DNA of 64,000 nt from Paraburkholderia phenazinium (lineage in GTDB: Bacteria > Pseudomonadota > Gammaproteobacteria > Burkholderiales > Burkholderiaceae), in contig NZ_FSRU01000001.1 in assembly GCF_900142845.1 (NCBI RefSeq), forward strand, positions 3,038,001 through 3,102,000, written 5' to 3'. Positions 8,656-16,519 of this stretch are shown piece after piece. The notes under the pieces were generated by a model. The model was given only the letters and a program-made list of their open reading frames with translations. It was not told the origin of the DNA and made no database searches. Positions within the stretch are counted from its first letter, which is position 1, and every line of letters begins with the position of its first letter. A program made the position numbers and the translations under genes.

Positions 8656-8675
8656 GTCGAAGCACCCCTGGTCTG

Positions 8676-9440
8676 CTATCGGGCGGTATAGCCGCCATCC
8701 ACCGTGAACATTGCGCCCGTGGCGAACGACGACTCGTCTGACGCGAGGAACAGAGCCATCGTCGCAATCTCGTGCGGCTGTCCCATCCGGTTGACCGGCG
8801 CACGCGCCTTCAGTCCGCTGACGAAACCGTCCGGATCGGGCACGGTGCGCAACATCTCTTCGTAATAGCTCGACCAGATCACGCCGGGCGCGATGCTGTT
8901 GATGCGAATGTTCTGCTCCGCGTGATCCAGCGCCATCGAACGCGTCAACGCAGCCACGCCACCCTTCGCCGCGACGTACGCCGCGCGGTCCGGAATGCCG
9001 CACACGGCGGCCGTGGACGAAATATTGACGATGGCCCCTTTGCCACGCCGCGCAATCTCGGGAATTGCATACTTCGAACAGAGAAAAACGCTTTTCAGGT
9101 TGACCTCCATAATGCGGTCCCAGTCGTCTTCCTCCGTGTTCACGACGGTCCCGCGAATCCCCAGCCCCGCGTTGTTGACCAGGATATCAAGACCGCCGAA
9201 CGCACTGATCGTCGCGCCCACCGCATCGCGAATCTGCTGCGACACAACCACGTCGACGCCCACCGCGAGCGCGCGCTCGCCCAGCGTCGCAGCCACGCGC
9301 CGCGCCTGGTCGAGATTGCGGTCCGCTAACACGACCTGTGCACCTTCTTTCACAAAAAGTTCGGCGGTTGCTGCTCCAATGCCTGAAGCCGCGCCCGTCA
9401 CCAGGGCTACTTTTCCTTCGAGTCGCATATCGTTTCTCAT
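8676..9440 (-). CDS. SDR-family NAD(P)-dependent oxidoreductase
   Basis: 254 residues with a complete classical SDR signature: cofactor motif TGAASGIG, NNAG (ILVNNAGLGI), catalytic Ser in VNISSTAAV, and YVAAKGG (Tyr-x3-Lys). The C-terminal PVNRMGQPHEIA and DGGYTAR motifs are typical of dehydrogenases acting on sugars, hydroxy acids or ketoacyl substrates. The ATG at 9440 overlaps the stop of the aspartate-dehydrogenase-like gene (ATGA), showing translational coupling. It probably oxidises or reduces an intermediate of the LacI-regulated pathway; the substrate is unknown. Confidence 0.85.
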   Translation of the reverse strand: MRNDMRLEGKVALVTGAASGIGAATAELFVKEGAQVVLADRNLDQARRVAATLGERALAVGVDVVVSQQIRDAVGATISAFGGLDILVNNAGLGIRGTVVNTEEDDWDRIMEVNLKSVFLCSKYAIPEIARRGKGAIVNISSTAAVCGIPDRAAYVAAKGGVAALTRSMALDHAEQNIRINSIAPGVIWSSYYEEMLRTVPDPDGFVSGLKARAPVNRMGQPHEIATMALFLASDESSFATGAMFTVDGGYTAR

Positions 9441-10291
9441 CTCTGGATTAAATGTTCAAGACGGCGGAAAACCGCTTCTTCGATGCTCATTGCCGCGAGC
9501 CACGAGGTGCGCGGGTTGTCCGGTAAAGGATTGTTTTCGAGGCGGATGAACAGATGCCCGAAGGCACCCTGGGCCTCGACTTCATGAATGTTCCTGTCGA
9601 TGCCGGGATCGGCCGTTAGGACGACCGTCGTTTTGTCGAAGCCGATGCCGGCGAGTGCGACCGCAGCCGTGACATTGGCGTTCTTCGGGTAAAGTCGCGC
9701 CGATTCGCCGGCGCTGCCCTCGAAAATGACTGTCGGCCGATCGATCGCCAGCAGATCGAATTGCGACTCGGCAGGCGATCCGAGCCACGCGTGCAGCGGC
9801 TTTCTGCCGGTGTAGCGCACGAAATCGAGGCCACCTGTGCGCGCCGCATGCAATGCGTCGATACCGCCGATTGCGCCGGACACCAGCGTGACACGCGCGC
9901 CGCCGGCCTTCGCTGCGGCAGCGATCTCCTCGCGCAGCGATGACGAAGCGAGCGCGCCCACCGACACGACGATTGCGTCGACCCCACGCTCGAGCAGCGG
10001 CACCACTGCTTCGTGCACGGCGGCATGACCGGCGCACTCCACTGCGAGAGTCGGCCGCCACGCCACGAGCGTGTCGACATCATGAAAGACCTCGACGCCG
10101 TAAGTCTGCTTCAGCAGATCCGACTCGCCTGCGGCGTCCGGCACAAGGCAGCACCAGTCGAAATTCGCGGTGCCCAGTGTCTGCAACGCGGTGGCGACGC
10201 GCTTTCCCATCGCCCCCATGCCGATGATCAAAATACGTTCGCGAACCTCCGCGGACTCAAGAGGCACTGCAGCTAACTCGCGGACCGTCAT
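9437..10291 (-). CDS. Aspartate-dehydrogenase-like NAD(P) oxidoreductase
   Basis: 284 residues. The N-terminal Rossmann motif is ILIIGMGAMGKRVATAL. The central VVSVGALAS and SGAIGGIDALHAAR blocks, and YPKNANVTAAVALAG with its catalytic-region His/Asn pattern, match the L-aspartate dehydrogenase (NadX/AspDH) family; VVLTADPGIDRNIHEVEA is the usual C-terminal block. AspDH interconverts L-aspartate and iminoaspartate/oxaloacetate. In this operon, without nadA or nadC, a catabolic role on an amino or imino acid is more likely than NAD synthesis (inference). Start and stop overlap both neighbours by four bases. Confidence 0.82.
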   Translation of the reverse strand: MTVRELAAVPLESAEVRERILIIGMGAMGKRVATALQTLGTANFDWCCLVPDAAGESDLLKQTYGVEVFHDVDTLVAWRPTLAVECAGHAAVHEAVVPLLERGVDAIVVSVGALASSSLREEIAAAAKAGGARVTLVSGAIGGIDALHAARTGGLDFVRYTGRKPLHAWLGSPAESQFDLLAIDRPTVIFEGSAGESARLYPKNANVTAAVALAGIGFDKTTVVLTADPGIDRNIHEVEAQGAFGHLFIRLENNPLPDNPRTSWLAAMSIEEAVFRRLEHLIQR

Positions 10292-11067
10292 GCCGCCCTC
10301 CGGTCCAGAAAAGCGGTCACGTGGTCCGCAAACACATCCGGATAAACCTGCGGGAAAAAATGTCCCCCCACAGCGCCGACGAGCATCGCATTGCGGATGC
10401 GGCGCGCGAGATCTTCGGAATGGTGAAACGGAACGATGAAATCGTCTCGCGCGCCGACGATCAGCGCCTCGATATCGAGTGCGGCCAGTTCCTCAGAGCG
10501 CTCATAACCGAGCAGCATCTCGATCCGGCGCAACGCCGTCTGCACATCGAACTCGTCGTCGCCATCGAATCGCAGGCGGTCCGCAGCGAGATGCTGCTCG
10601 TACCAGCGGGCGTCGTAACCGAAGAGCCGCGCGAACGCCGAATAAGCGCGCGTGCCGAGCTTTTCGAGCATCAGGTGACGCAGATCGAACAGATCCCTGA
10701 AGCGGCGATCCGGCTTCGCCCACCCGCCGCTGAGTACGATCTTCGCGCAACGCGAGCGGTGATCGATTGCGAGCGTTTGCGCGACGAGGCTGCCTGTCGA
10801 GTGGCCGATCATATGAGCCACACGCACGTCCTCCACGTCGAGCACCTCGAGCGCCGCCTGCGCAATCAGTGCAATGCGCTGATCCGCGGCCTTCGTACTG
10901 CCGCCGACACCGGGATGATCGAACGCGATCACCCGGAAGCGGTCTGCGAGAAGTTCCGCCACAGGCCGCCAGAACGATGCGTGTCCACCGAGACCTGCGA
11001 TGCAAACAATCGCATCGCCGCGCCCGAGCGCCTCGTAATAGACACCTGAGCTTGTATGCCTGCCCAT
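10288..11067 (-). CDS. Alpha/beta-fold hydrolase
   Basis: 259 residues of the alpha/beta-hydrolase fold. The oxyanion region is IAGLGGHASFWRPVAELL, the FDHPGVGGS block follows, and the nucleophile elbow is GHSTGS (Ser). A plausible catalytic Asp lies in IVGARDDFIVP and the His in VGGHFFPQVYP. This architecture covers C-C bond hydrolases, esterases, lactonases and enol-lactonases (PcaD-like). It starts three bases after the cupin gene and overlaps the aspartate-dehydrogenase-like gene, so it belongs to the same transcript. A ring- or chain-cleavage step is possible, but the substrate cannot be deduced. Confidence 0.83.
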   Translation of the reverse strand: MGRHTSSGVYYEALGRGDAIVCIAGLGGHASFWRPVAELLADRFRVIAFDHPGVGGSTKAADQRIALIAQAALEVLDVEDVRVAHMIGHSTGSLVAQTLAIDHRSRCAKIVLSGGWAKPDRRFRDLFDLRHLMLEKLGTRAYSAFARLFGYDARWYEQHLAADRLRFDGDDEFDVQTALRRIEMLLGYERSEELAALDIEALIVGARDDFIVPFHHSEDLARRIRNAMLVGAVGGHFFPQVYPDVFADHVTAFLDRRAA

Positions 11068-11070
11068 CGC

Positions 11071-11625
11071 TCAGCTCCCATCCCGTGGAGTGGAAAAGAC
11101 CGTGCGTGCTTCGATCTCAGCGACGTTCTCCGGTCGCGCAAACGGTTCGGGAGCAGCTTCGCCCGGCTTGCGTCGACGGCCGATTTGCCGGAAGAAAGTC
11201 TCGAGACCCGAGGGCAGGAAGAACCAGGCCCAGTGCAGATCGACATCGCCGTCGTTGATGAACGTGTGGGTACGCAGCTTGCCGAGAAACAGCGTCATGC
11301 CCGGCTCGAGCCGGTACTCGGCGCCATCCAGAACGGCCTTGCCGTGACCCGCGATGAAATGCAGGACTTCCTCATTGTCGGTATGCGAATGCAGCCTGAC
11401 GACGCCGCCGGGCGGCACCGTCTGGGTTCCCACCGAGAACGGCCGATCCATCGGGACGAGATGCGGCGCCACATGGACAGACGCATAGCCATTGGCCGGC
11501 TGTGGCTGCCAGTAACTCTCTTCGTCGCGTGGATGCACGAGCAGAAACTTGCCGCCCTCGCCTGCGGCGCGTTGCGCCGGCTGCTTCAATCCACCTGTTT
11601 CATCACCATTGCTGCTCATGCTCAC
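11071..11625 (-). CDS. Cupin-domain protein
   Basis: 184 residues with one clear cupin barrel: motif 1 VVRLHSHTDNEEVLHFIAG gives the metal-ligand pattern H-x-H and Glu, and motif 2 is PGMTLFLGKLRTHTFIND with the last His. This metal site fits either a small dioxygenase/isomerase or a non-catalytic binding protein. An Arg/Pro-rich tail follows. It is the first gene of the cupin, hydrolase, AspDH-like, SDR, NIPSNAP operon, and its start lies 35 bases from an operator-like site. Confidence 0.8.
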   Translation of the reverse strand: MSMSSNGDETGGLKQPAQRAAGEGGKFLLVHPRDEESYWQPQPANGYASVHVAPHLVPMDRPFSVGTQTVPPGGVVRLHSHTDNEEVLHFIAGHGKAVLDGAEYRLEPGMTLFLGKLRTHTFINDGDVDLHWAWFFLPSGLETFFRQIGRRRKPGEAAPEPFARPENVAEIEARTVFSTPRDGS

Positions 11626-11657
11626 TCTCCGTACGGAATGACATGTGACCTATAAAT

Positions 11658-11740
11658 ACGAAATCGATTACCGCTCAATGAATCGCGTTATAGCGCTCTA
11701 TTCGTTTGAATTACCTTGTCTTTTGGTAATCGATTTCACC
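11658..11740. promoter_or_regulatory. Promoter region with two inverted operator-like sites
   Basis: Two copies of GGTAATCGATTTC occur in opposite orientation, at 11660-11672 (as gaaatcgattacc) and 11725-11737, about 52 bases apart. They lie directly upstream of the cupin gene (start 11625) and just after the end of the racemase-family gene. The core matches the site at 16131-16142. Two spaced sites would suit looping repression by a LacI-type tetramer or dimer pair (inference). Confidence 0.6.
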
Positions 11741-11778
11741 TTGAGGCTGAGTGTGACGCCTTACGACTCCACGCCGGC

Positions 11779-12807
11779 CTACTCTCTCCAGATGTCGTTT
11801 AACCGATAGCCGGTGGGGAACGGGTCGGACCGATCGAGGACGTACTGATGAAACCCGGTGATCCACGCACTCCCCGTGATCGCGGAACGAATGCCGGGTC
11901 GGCCGCCCACCGTCAGCGTCTCGACGATCTCGCCTGTGAACTCCGTGCCGATAATCGACCGGTTCAAGAACTTCTCGCCCGGCTCGATCAGACCGCGTGC
12001 GTGCAGCACGGCAAGCCGCGCACTGGTGCCGGTGCCGCAAGGCGAGCGATCCAGCCTGCCCGGCGACACGATCACACCGTTTTTCGACGCCAGTCTCGCC
12101 GGGGTACGTTCGAGCGGACCCGCAAACAGCGTCTGATTGATCGTGTGAATCTCCGGCATTTCCGGATGGACTGCCGGAATCTGCTCGGCTGCGGCGGCCT
12201 TGATCGCTTCACCGATCTTCACCATGTCTGCCGCTTCGGACGGCTCAACTGAAAATCCTACGGAAGCCGCATCGACCAGCACATAGATCATCCCGCCGTA
12301 CGCAACGTCCACGGTCAGCGTTCCGAGGCCGGGTACTTCGACGGGAAGATCCAGGCCGAACACGAAACACGGCACATTGGCGAACCGGACATTCAGGCAC
12401 TTGCCGTCCCGACACTCTGCTTGCACCTCCACGAGGCCGCCCGGCGCCTCGAGAACCAGACGCGTATAAGGTTCCTGCATCGGCAACATGCCGGTTTCGA
12501 GCAACGCCGTCACGGTGCAGATCGTGTTGCTGCCGGACATCGGCACGTAGTACTCCGACTCCATGATGACGAACCCCGCGTCCGCCCTGGGATCGCAGGG
12601 CGGCAGCACCAGATTGATACATTGCGTGACACTGCCGCGCGGCTCCTGCAACAGGAACTTGCGCAGATCGTCTGCCTCGCGCTCGAGATATTGCATCTTC
12701 TCGAACATCGTCTTGCCTGGCACGTCGAGCACGCCGCCGGTAATTACATCGTTGCGTTCGCCGGCTGTGTGAACGCCGACCACCGTAATCATTCGCTTCA
12801 TTTCCAT
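11779..12807 (-). CDS. Proline-racemase-superfamily enzyme, Ser/Cys active site (putative hydroxyproline epimerase)
   Basis: 342 residues, normal length. The first active-site position, Cys in proline racemase, is Ser91 in VPMSGSNTICT; the second is the usual Cys257 in RSPCGTGTSA. Published sorting of the superfamily by these two residues assigns Cys/Cys to proline racemases and 4-hydroxyproline epimerases, Cys/Thr to trans-3-hydroxyproline dehydratases, and Ser/Cys to epimerases that can act on 3- and 4-hydroxyprolines. The DVAYGGMIYVLVDA block near the middle is typical. It is the last gene of the transcript that begins with the periplasmic binding protein gene, so its substrate is probably what the importer brings in. 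Confidence 0.85.
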   Translation of the reverse strand: MEMKRMITVVGVHTAGERNDVITGGVLDVPGKTMFEKMQYLEREADDLRKFLLQEPRGSVTQCINLVLPPCDPRADAGFVIMESEYYVPMSGSNTICTVTALLETGMLPMQEPYTRLVLEAPGGLVEVQAECRDGKCLNVRFANVPCFVFGLDLPVEVPGLGTLTVDVAYGGMIYVLVDAASVGFSVEPSEAADMVKIGEAIKAAAAEQIPAVHPEMPEIHTINQTLFAGPLERTPARLASKNGVIVSPGRLDRSPCGTGTSARLAVLHARGLIEPGEKFLNRSIIGTEFTGEIVETLTVGGRPGIRSAITGSAWITGFHQYVLDRSDPFPTGYRLNDIWRE

Positions 12808-12886
12808 GGCCTGATTTCCTGCCTGAGTTCGTGCCTGATCCTCGATCGGAAGCGGCGTCGCCGCCCCTGTCCATGTCCCTGCCCGG

Positions 12887-13546
12887 CTAGAAGCGCTTCA
12901 GCACTTTTCGCTCGATCCTGCCGACGCAGCGCGTGAGCGGAAACGCGACGACGAAGTAGATGAGCGCCGTTGTCGTGAGAACTTCAACTGGACGCGCGCT
13001 CGTATTGGCAATGTTCTGGCCGACGAACATCAGGTCCGCCATGCCGAGCGCGGACACCAGCGCACTCTCCTTGAACAGGCTGACGATGTTCGACAGCAGC
13101 GGCGGCATCGCACGCACGAAAGTCAGCGGCAAGATGACATGGACGATGCGCGTCATCCGGCCAAGACCCAGCGCCACGCACGCGTCGAGCTCTTCCTTGC
13201 GGATCAGCGCGAGGGAGCCGCGGAACGTTTCGCACGTAATCGCGCCCATGTACAAGGACAGCGCCGTCAGCGATGCGACGACGATGCCGACGTCGACGTG
13301 AAGCAGAAGCGGCAGGCAGAAGAAGAACCAGAACAGTTGCACGAGCAACGGTGTGCCGCGGAACAGCTCCACATAGCCGGCCGCCAAAGCGCGCACGGGC
13401 GCGCTGCCGTATGTACGCAACAGGCTCGCAATAAACCCGAGCACGATGCCCGCAATCGATGCGCCGACGGTCAGCTTCAATGTGAGCGCGAGCCCGGCAA
13501 GCAGAGGGTCGATGTATCCCAGAAGAAACAGAAAATTGAATTTCAT
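12887..13546 (-). CDS. Amino-acid ABC transporter permease (HisM/GlnP type)
   Basis: About 219 residues with five or so membrane segments and the conserved permease loop that docks on the ATPase: ELDACVALGLGRMTRIVHVI, LPLTFVRAMPPLL. The N-terminal YVELFRGTPLLVQLFWFFF is the classical polar-amino-acid permease segment. The ATG at 13546 (MKFNFLFLL) is preferred over a longer frame because it follows the partner permease by four bases. It forms the membrane channel with the next permease. Confidence 0.85.
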   Translation of the reverse strand: MKFNFLFLLGYIDPLLAGLALTLKLTVGASIAGIVLGFIASLLRTYGSAPVRALAAGYVELFRGTPLLVQLFWFFFCLPLLLHVDVGIVVASLTALSLYMGAITCETFRGSLALIRKEELDACVALGLGRMTRIVHVILPLTFVRAMPPLLSNIVSLFKESALVSALGMADLMFVGQNIANTSARPVEVLTTTALIYFVVAFPLTRCVGRIERKVLKRF

Positions 13547-13550
13547 ACCG

Positions 13551-14222
13551 TTACACCGAATAGCGCAGCGCACGCCGGCGTTCGACGCCCCGAAGAATCT
13601 GGGCAACGGCCACCGATACGGCCAGGTACAGCAACCCTACTGTCGTAAAGACCTCGAGCGGCCGGTAGGTGTCGGACGCCAGTTCCTTGCCGCGATACAT
13701 CAGTTCCTGAATCGCCACGACGGAAAGCAGTGAGGTCTGCTGCAATGCTGAAATACCGTTCGTCACGAGTACCGGATAGGCGCTTCGGAACGCATGCGGA
13801 AGGACGATGTAGATGGCGCGCTGAAACGGCGACAAGCCGAGCGCGATACCCGCATCATGTTGTTCCCGCGGCACCGACTGAATGCCGGCGCGGTAGGCTT
13901 CCGCGTTGAAGGCCGTGAGATTGAGCGAGATGACGAGAATGCCCATCGTCACCGGTGTCAGAAATACGTTGAAGATGATCGGCACGCAGTAAAAGAACCA
14001 CACCACCTGGACCAGCGCGGGCGTGCAACGAAAAAATTCGACGAATGCCGAAACCAGCATACGGATCAGCCGCGAACGGGCCTGCGACAGCAGGCCAACC
14101 CCGAACCCTGCAACCACGCCGATTGCGTTCGCACACAGCGCGATCAGGAAAGTGATTGCGAGACCCTGACGCAATGCGTCGAGCCCCGACGAGATCGACG
14201 AGAAATCGAAGGAGTAAGTCAC
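13551..14222 (-). CDS. Amino-acid ABC transporter permease (HisQ/GlnP type)
   Basis: About 223 residues from a GTG at 14222, chosen because AGGAG lies seven bases upstream; the longer TTG-initiated frame overlaps the ATPase gene. It has the family motif AFVEFFRCTPALVQVVWFFY and the cytoplasmic loop EQHDAGIALGLSPFQRAIYI, VLPHAFRSAYP. It pairs with the following permease in a heterodimeric importer for a polar amino acid. Confidence 0.83.
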   Translation of the reverse strand: MTYSFDFSSISSGLDALRQGLAITFLIALCANAIGVVAGFGVGLLSQARSRLIRMLVSAFVEFFRCTPALVQVVWFFYCVPIIFNVFLTPVTMGILVISLNLTAFNAEAYRAGIQSVPREQHDAGIALGLSPFQRAIYIVLPHAFRSAYPVLVTNGISALQQTSLLSVVAIQELMYRGKELASDTYRPLEVFTTVGLLYLAVSVAVAQILRGVERRRALRYSV

Positions 14223-14232
14223 GCTGGCACTC

Positions 14233-15096
14233 CTAGTCAATGTGCAGGACGTTGTTCAGAAATTCGCGGGTCCGCTCATGCTGCGGGTTCCTGAACAACT
14301 GCTCGGGCGTACCCGACTCGACGACGACGCCGTCCGCACAGAAGAGAATCCGTGAGGCGACCTTCTTCGCGAACCACATGTCGTGCGTGACCATGATCAT
14401 CGGCATCGCGTTCGCGGCCAGTTCCTGAATCACCAGTTCGACTTCCGCGACCAGTTCCGGGTCGAGTGCCGACGTGACCTCGTCGAACAGCATGAGCTTC
14501 GGGTCGAGCATCAACGCGCGCGCGATCGCCACGCGCTGCTTCTGGCCGCCCGAGAGCTGGGCCGGATAGGCGCGTGCCTTCGCTGCGAGACCGAGCCGTT
14601 CCAGAAGGTGGAGCGCGCGCTGTTCAGCCGAGCTGCGCGACTCCCCTTGTGTCTTGCATGGGGCCAACGTGAGATTACGCAGCACATCCAGATGCGGGAA
14701 AAGCGTGTAGTGCTGAAAGACCATGCCGACCCGCTTGCGAATCGCCAGATCCATGCGGGTTTGCCGGGATTTGGGATCGAAAGACAGATAGCGCTGACCA
14801 TCGAATTCGACGCTGCCGCCGTCGATCGTCTCAAGGCCCATCAGCACGCGCAGCAACGTGCTTTTGCCGCCGCCGCTCGGGCCGATTACGACGAGCCGGT
14901 CGTCGGGTTGCATGTCGAAATCCAGCCCTTTCAACACCTGCAGAGTGGGACTGTATTGCTTGCACAGCCCTCGCATCCGTACCAGCGGTTGCACGCCGCT
15001 GTACGCAGGTGCATCTGCCGGGTTGAAGCCGTCGCGCGACGGTGCTGCATCCCTCTCGTCCATGGTTTGCCGGCCCACCTTCATCACTTGTTCCAT
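14233..15096 (-). CDS. Amino-acid ABC transporter ATP-binding protein (GlnQ/HisP type)
   Basis: About 287 residues. Walker A is GPSGGGKST, the signature is [15 protein letters not shown], Walker B is [16 protein letters not shown], and the H-loop is MIMVTHDM. The [11 protein letters not shown] form is typical of polar-amino-acid ATPases. The ATG at 15096 has GAGGAAA at good spacing; the TTG further upstream is less likely. An extra 40 residues precede the ABC domain, a little longer than usual. It energises the two permeases encoded immediately after it. Confidence 0.9.
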   Translation of the reverse strand: MEQVMKVGRQTMDERDAAPSRDGFNPADAPAYSGVQPLVRMRGLCKQYSPTLQVLKGLDFDMQPDDRLVVIGPSGGGKSTLLRVLMGLETIDGGSVEFDGQRYLSFDPKSRQTRMDLAIRKRVGMVFQHYTLFPHLDVLRNLTLAPCKTQGESRSSAEQRALHLLERLGLAAKARAYPAQLSGGQKQRVAIARALMLDPKLMLFDEVTSALDPELVAEVELVIQELAANAMPMIMVTHDMWFAKKVASRILFCADGVVVESGTPEQLFRNPQHERTREFLNNVLHID

Positions 15097-15131
15097 TTGC
15101 TTTCCTCGCAACGGCTGCGCGTGTCATCAGC

Positions 15132-16010
15132 TTATTGCTTGACCGACTGCGCAGCCTGCTTGACCGCGGCGTCCACGCTTGTCTTCACGAAACCCGTCCT
15201 GGTCTGCTGCTCGATAAACTGGTTAAGCAGATTCAGGTCGGCAGCAGTGAAACTTTTGTTCAGACCAAACGCGACGTCTTGCAGATTGAACGAAGGGGTC
15301 GCGCGGAAAATCTCGGCCCAGTCGGGATGCGCCGCCTGGAAGATCAGATTCGCGTCGGATTGATCGGCCAGCAGATCGGCGCGATGGGAAATCACTGCAA
15401 GACGCGTGCTGTCTGCATCCGGCAGACGGAGGATTTGCGCCTGTTTGATGGCCGGCGTGATGGCCTTGTCGTCGGTGGTCCCCTGCACCACCGCGATAAC
15501 GATGCCCGGCTTGTCGATGTCGGCCACCGATTTGATCGGCGTCGGCAACTTCGAATCGGTGCGGCTGTACACGAAGTCCGTATCGTTGCGAACCACCGCG
15601 GTCGAGAAGTTGATCACCTGTTCCCGAACCGGCGTACGGTTGATGGCCATCGCCAGGTCCCACTTGTTCGTTTGCAGCCCCGCGACCATGTTGTCCCACG
15701 TCGTATCGACGAAGCGGACTTTCACCTTCAGTACGCTCTCGCCGAACTTGCGGCACAGATCGCTAAAGGCACCGGAGTAATCGCCGGTTTTCGGATCGCG
15801 CACGACGAACGGCGGCGCCAGCGCCGCGCCGCAGCGCAGTTCGCCGGCTTTGCGGATCGACGCAAACGTGGTTTCTTCCGCACTGGCGGGCGCCATCGCG
15901 CTGCCGATTCCGCTCGCGATACACACGCTCAACACAATTGACTTCAGGGTCGAGCGCAGCGTTTTCCGATCGAAAATCGATTGCGCCTCAGCAGGATGCA
16001 TGGTCTTCAT
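15132..16010 (-). CDS. Periplasmic amino-acid-binding protein (ABC importer)
   Basis: About 292 residues from the ATG at 16010. A long N-terminus with basic residues and a hydrophobic core (LKSIVLSVCIASGIGSAM) ends in ASAEE, a good signal-peptidase I site. The mature part begins SIRKAGELRCGAALAPPFV, and WDNMVAGLQTNKWDLAMAIN is the ligand-contact region typical of the SBP_bac_3 family. It heads the operon binding protein, ATPase, two permeases, racemase-family enzyme. The ligand is probably proline-like or another small polar amino acid, given the enzyme (inference). Confidence 0.85.
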   Translation of the reverse strand: MKTMHPAEAQSIFDRKTLRSTLKSIVLSVCIASGIGSAMAPASAEETTFASIRKAGELRCGAALAPPFVVRDPKTGDYSGAFSDLCRKFGESVLKVKVRFVDTTWDNMVAGLQTNKWDLAMAINRTPVREQVINFSTAVVRNDTDFVYSRTDSKLPTPIKSVADIDKPGIVIAVVQGTTDDKAITPAIKQAQILRLPDADSTRLAVISHRADLLADQSDANLIFQAAHPDWAEIFRATPSFNLQDVAFGLNKSFTAADLNLLNQFIEQQTRTGFVKTSVDAAVKQAAQSVKQ

Positions 16011-16127
16011 GATAGTCGTAGGTTCCAAAGAATGAACACAGGGGCACGGGTTTGAAGGCTCTGTATCCGGAACGCGCCGCGCCTTCCCGGCGCGACGCTT
16101 CCAACGTTTTCAGCCTATTCGTCTGAC

Positions 16128-16144
16128 GTGGTAATCGATTACAC
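16128..16144. promoter_or_regulatory. LacI-type operator palindrome upstream of the importer operon
   Basis: gtggtaatcgattacac contains a perfect 12-base palindrome, GTAATCGATTAC (16131-16142), with a central CG as in most LacI-family operators. It lies about 120 bases upstream of the binding-protein start and shares its core with sites at 8005, 11660 and 11725. Confidence 0.65.
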
Positions 16145-16251
16145 AAAATACTGAAAAACACACGATGATCCGCGTGCTCCGCGCTGGTGACCTAGCGCTT
16201 GCTGCTCTTGGCGCATCCGGAGTGCGTAAACCCATGCTAGGTGAAAAAAAA

Positions 16252-16275
16252 ATGCGTGTAAAGGATTACACGCAT
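16252..16275. promoter_or_regulatory. Second palindrome upstream of the importer operon
   Basis: atgcgtgtaa-agga-ttacacgcat is a perfect 10-base inverted repeat with a four-base spacer. Its right arm reappears in the site before the LacI gene at 8016-8025. It may be an auxiliary operator for the same regulator, or the binding site of another factor. The rest of 16276-16498 shows no gene. Confidence 0.5.
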
Positions 16276-16519
16276 CCGTAAATACGAGCATTCGTCGGCG
16301 GTATCGCGAACCGGCTCGACGCCGACCTCGAACGCACGCAAAAACAGCCGTGGCCGGCGCCCGTGCCGCTCCTTGCATCCCAATTACTGGCATATTCAAA
16401 ATCAATTAAACAAACGCCGGCAACGGTCGATAACAAGTTAAGCCGCTTCCCTCCCGCGGTTGGACTTTTCATGCAGAGCTCATACAACTATTTGCTGGTC
16501 ACGATTTCGTTTGTCGTTG

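Noticed and set aside
16139..16487. Short minus-strand frames upstream of the importer operon
   Set aside because: They overlap the operator palindromes and have no protein-like pattern.
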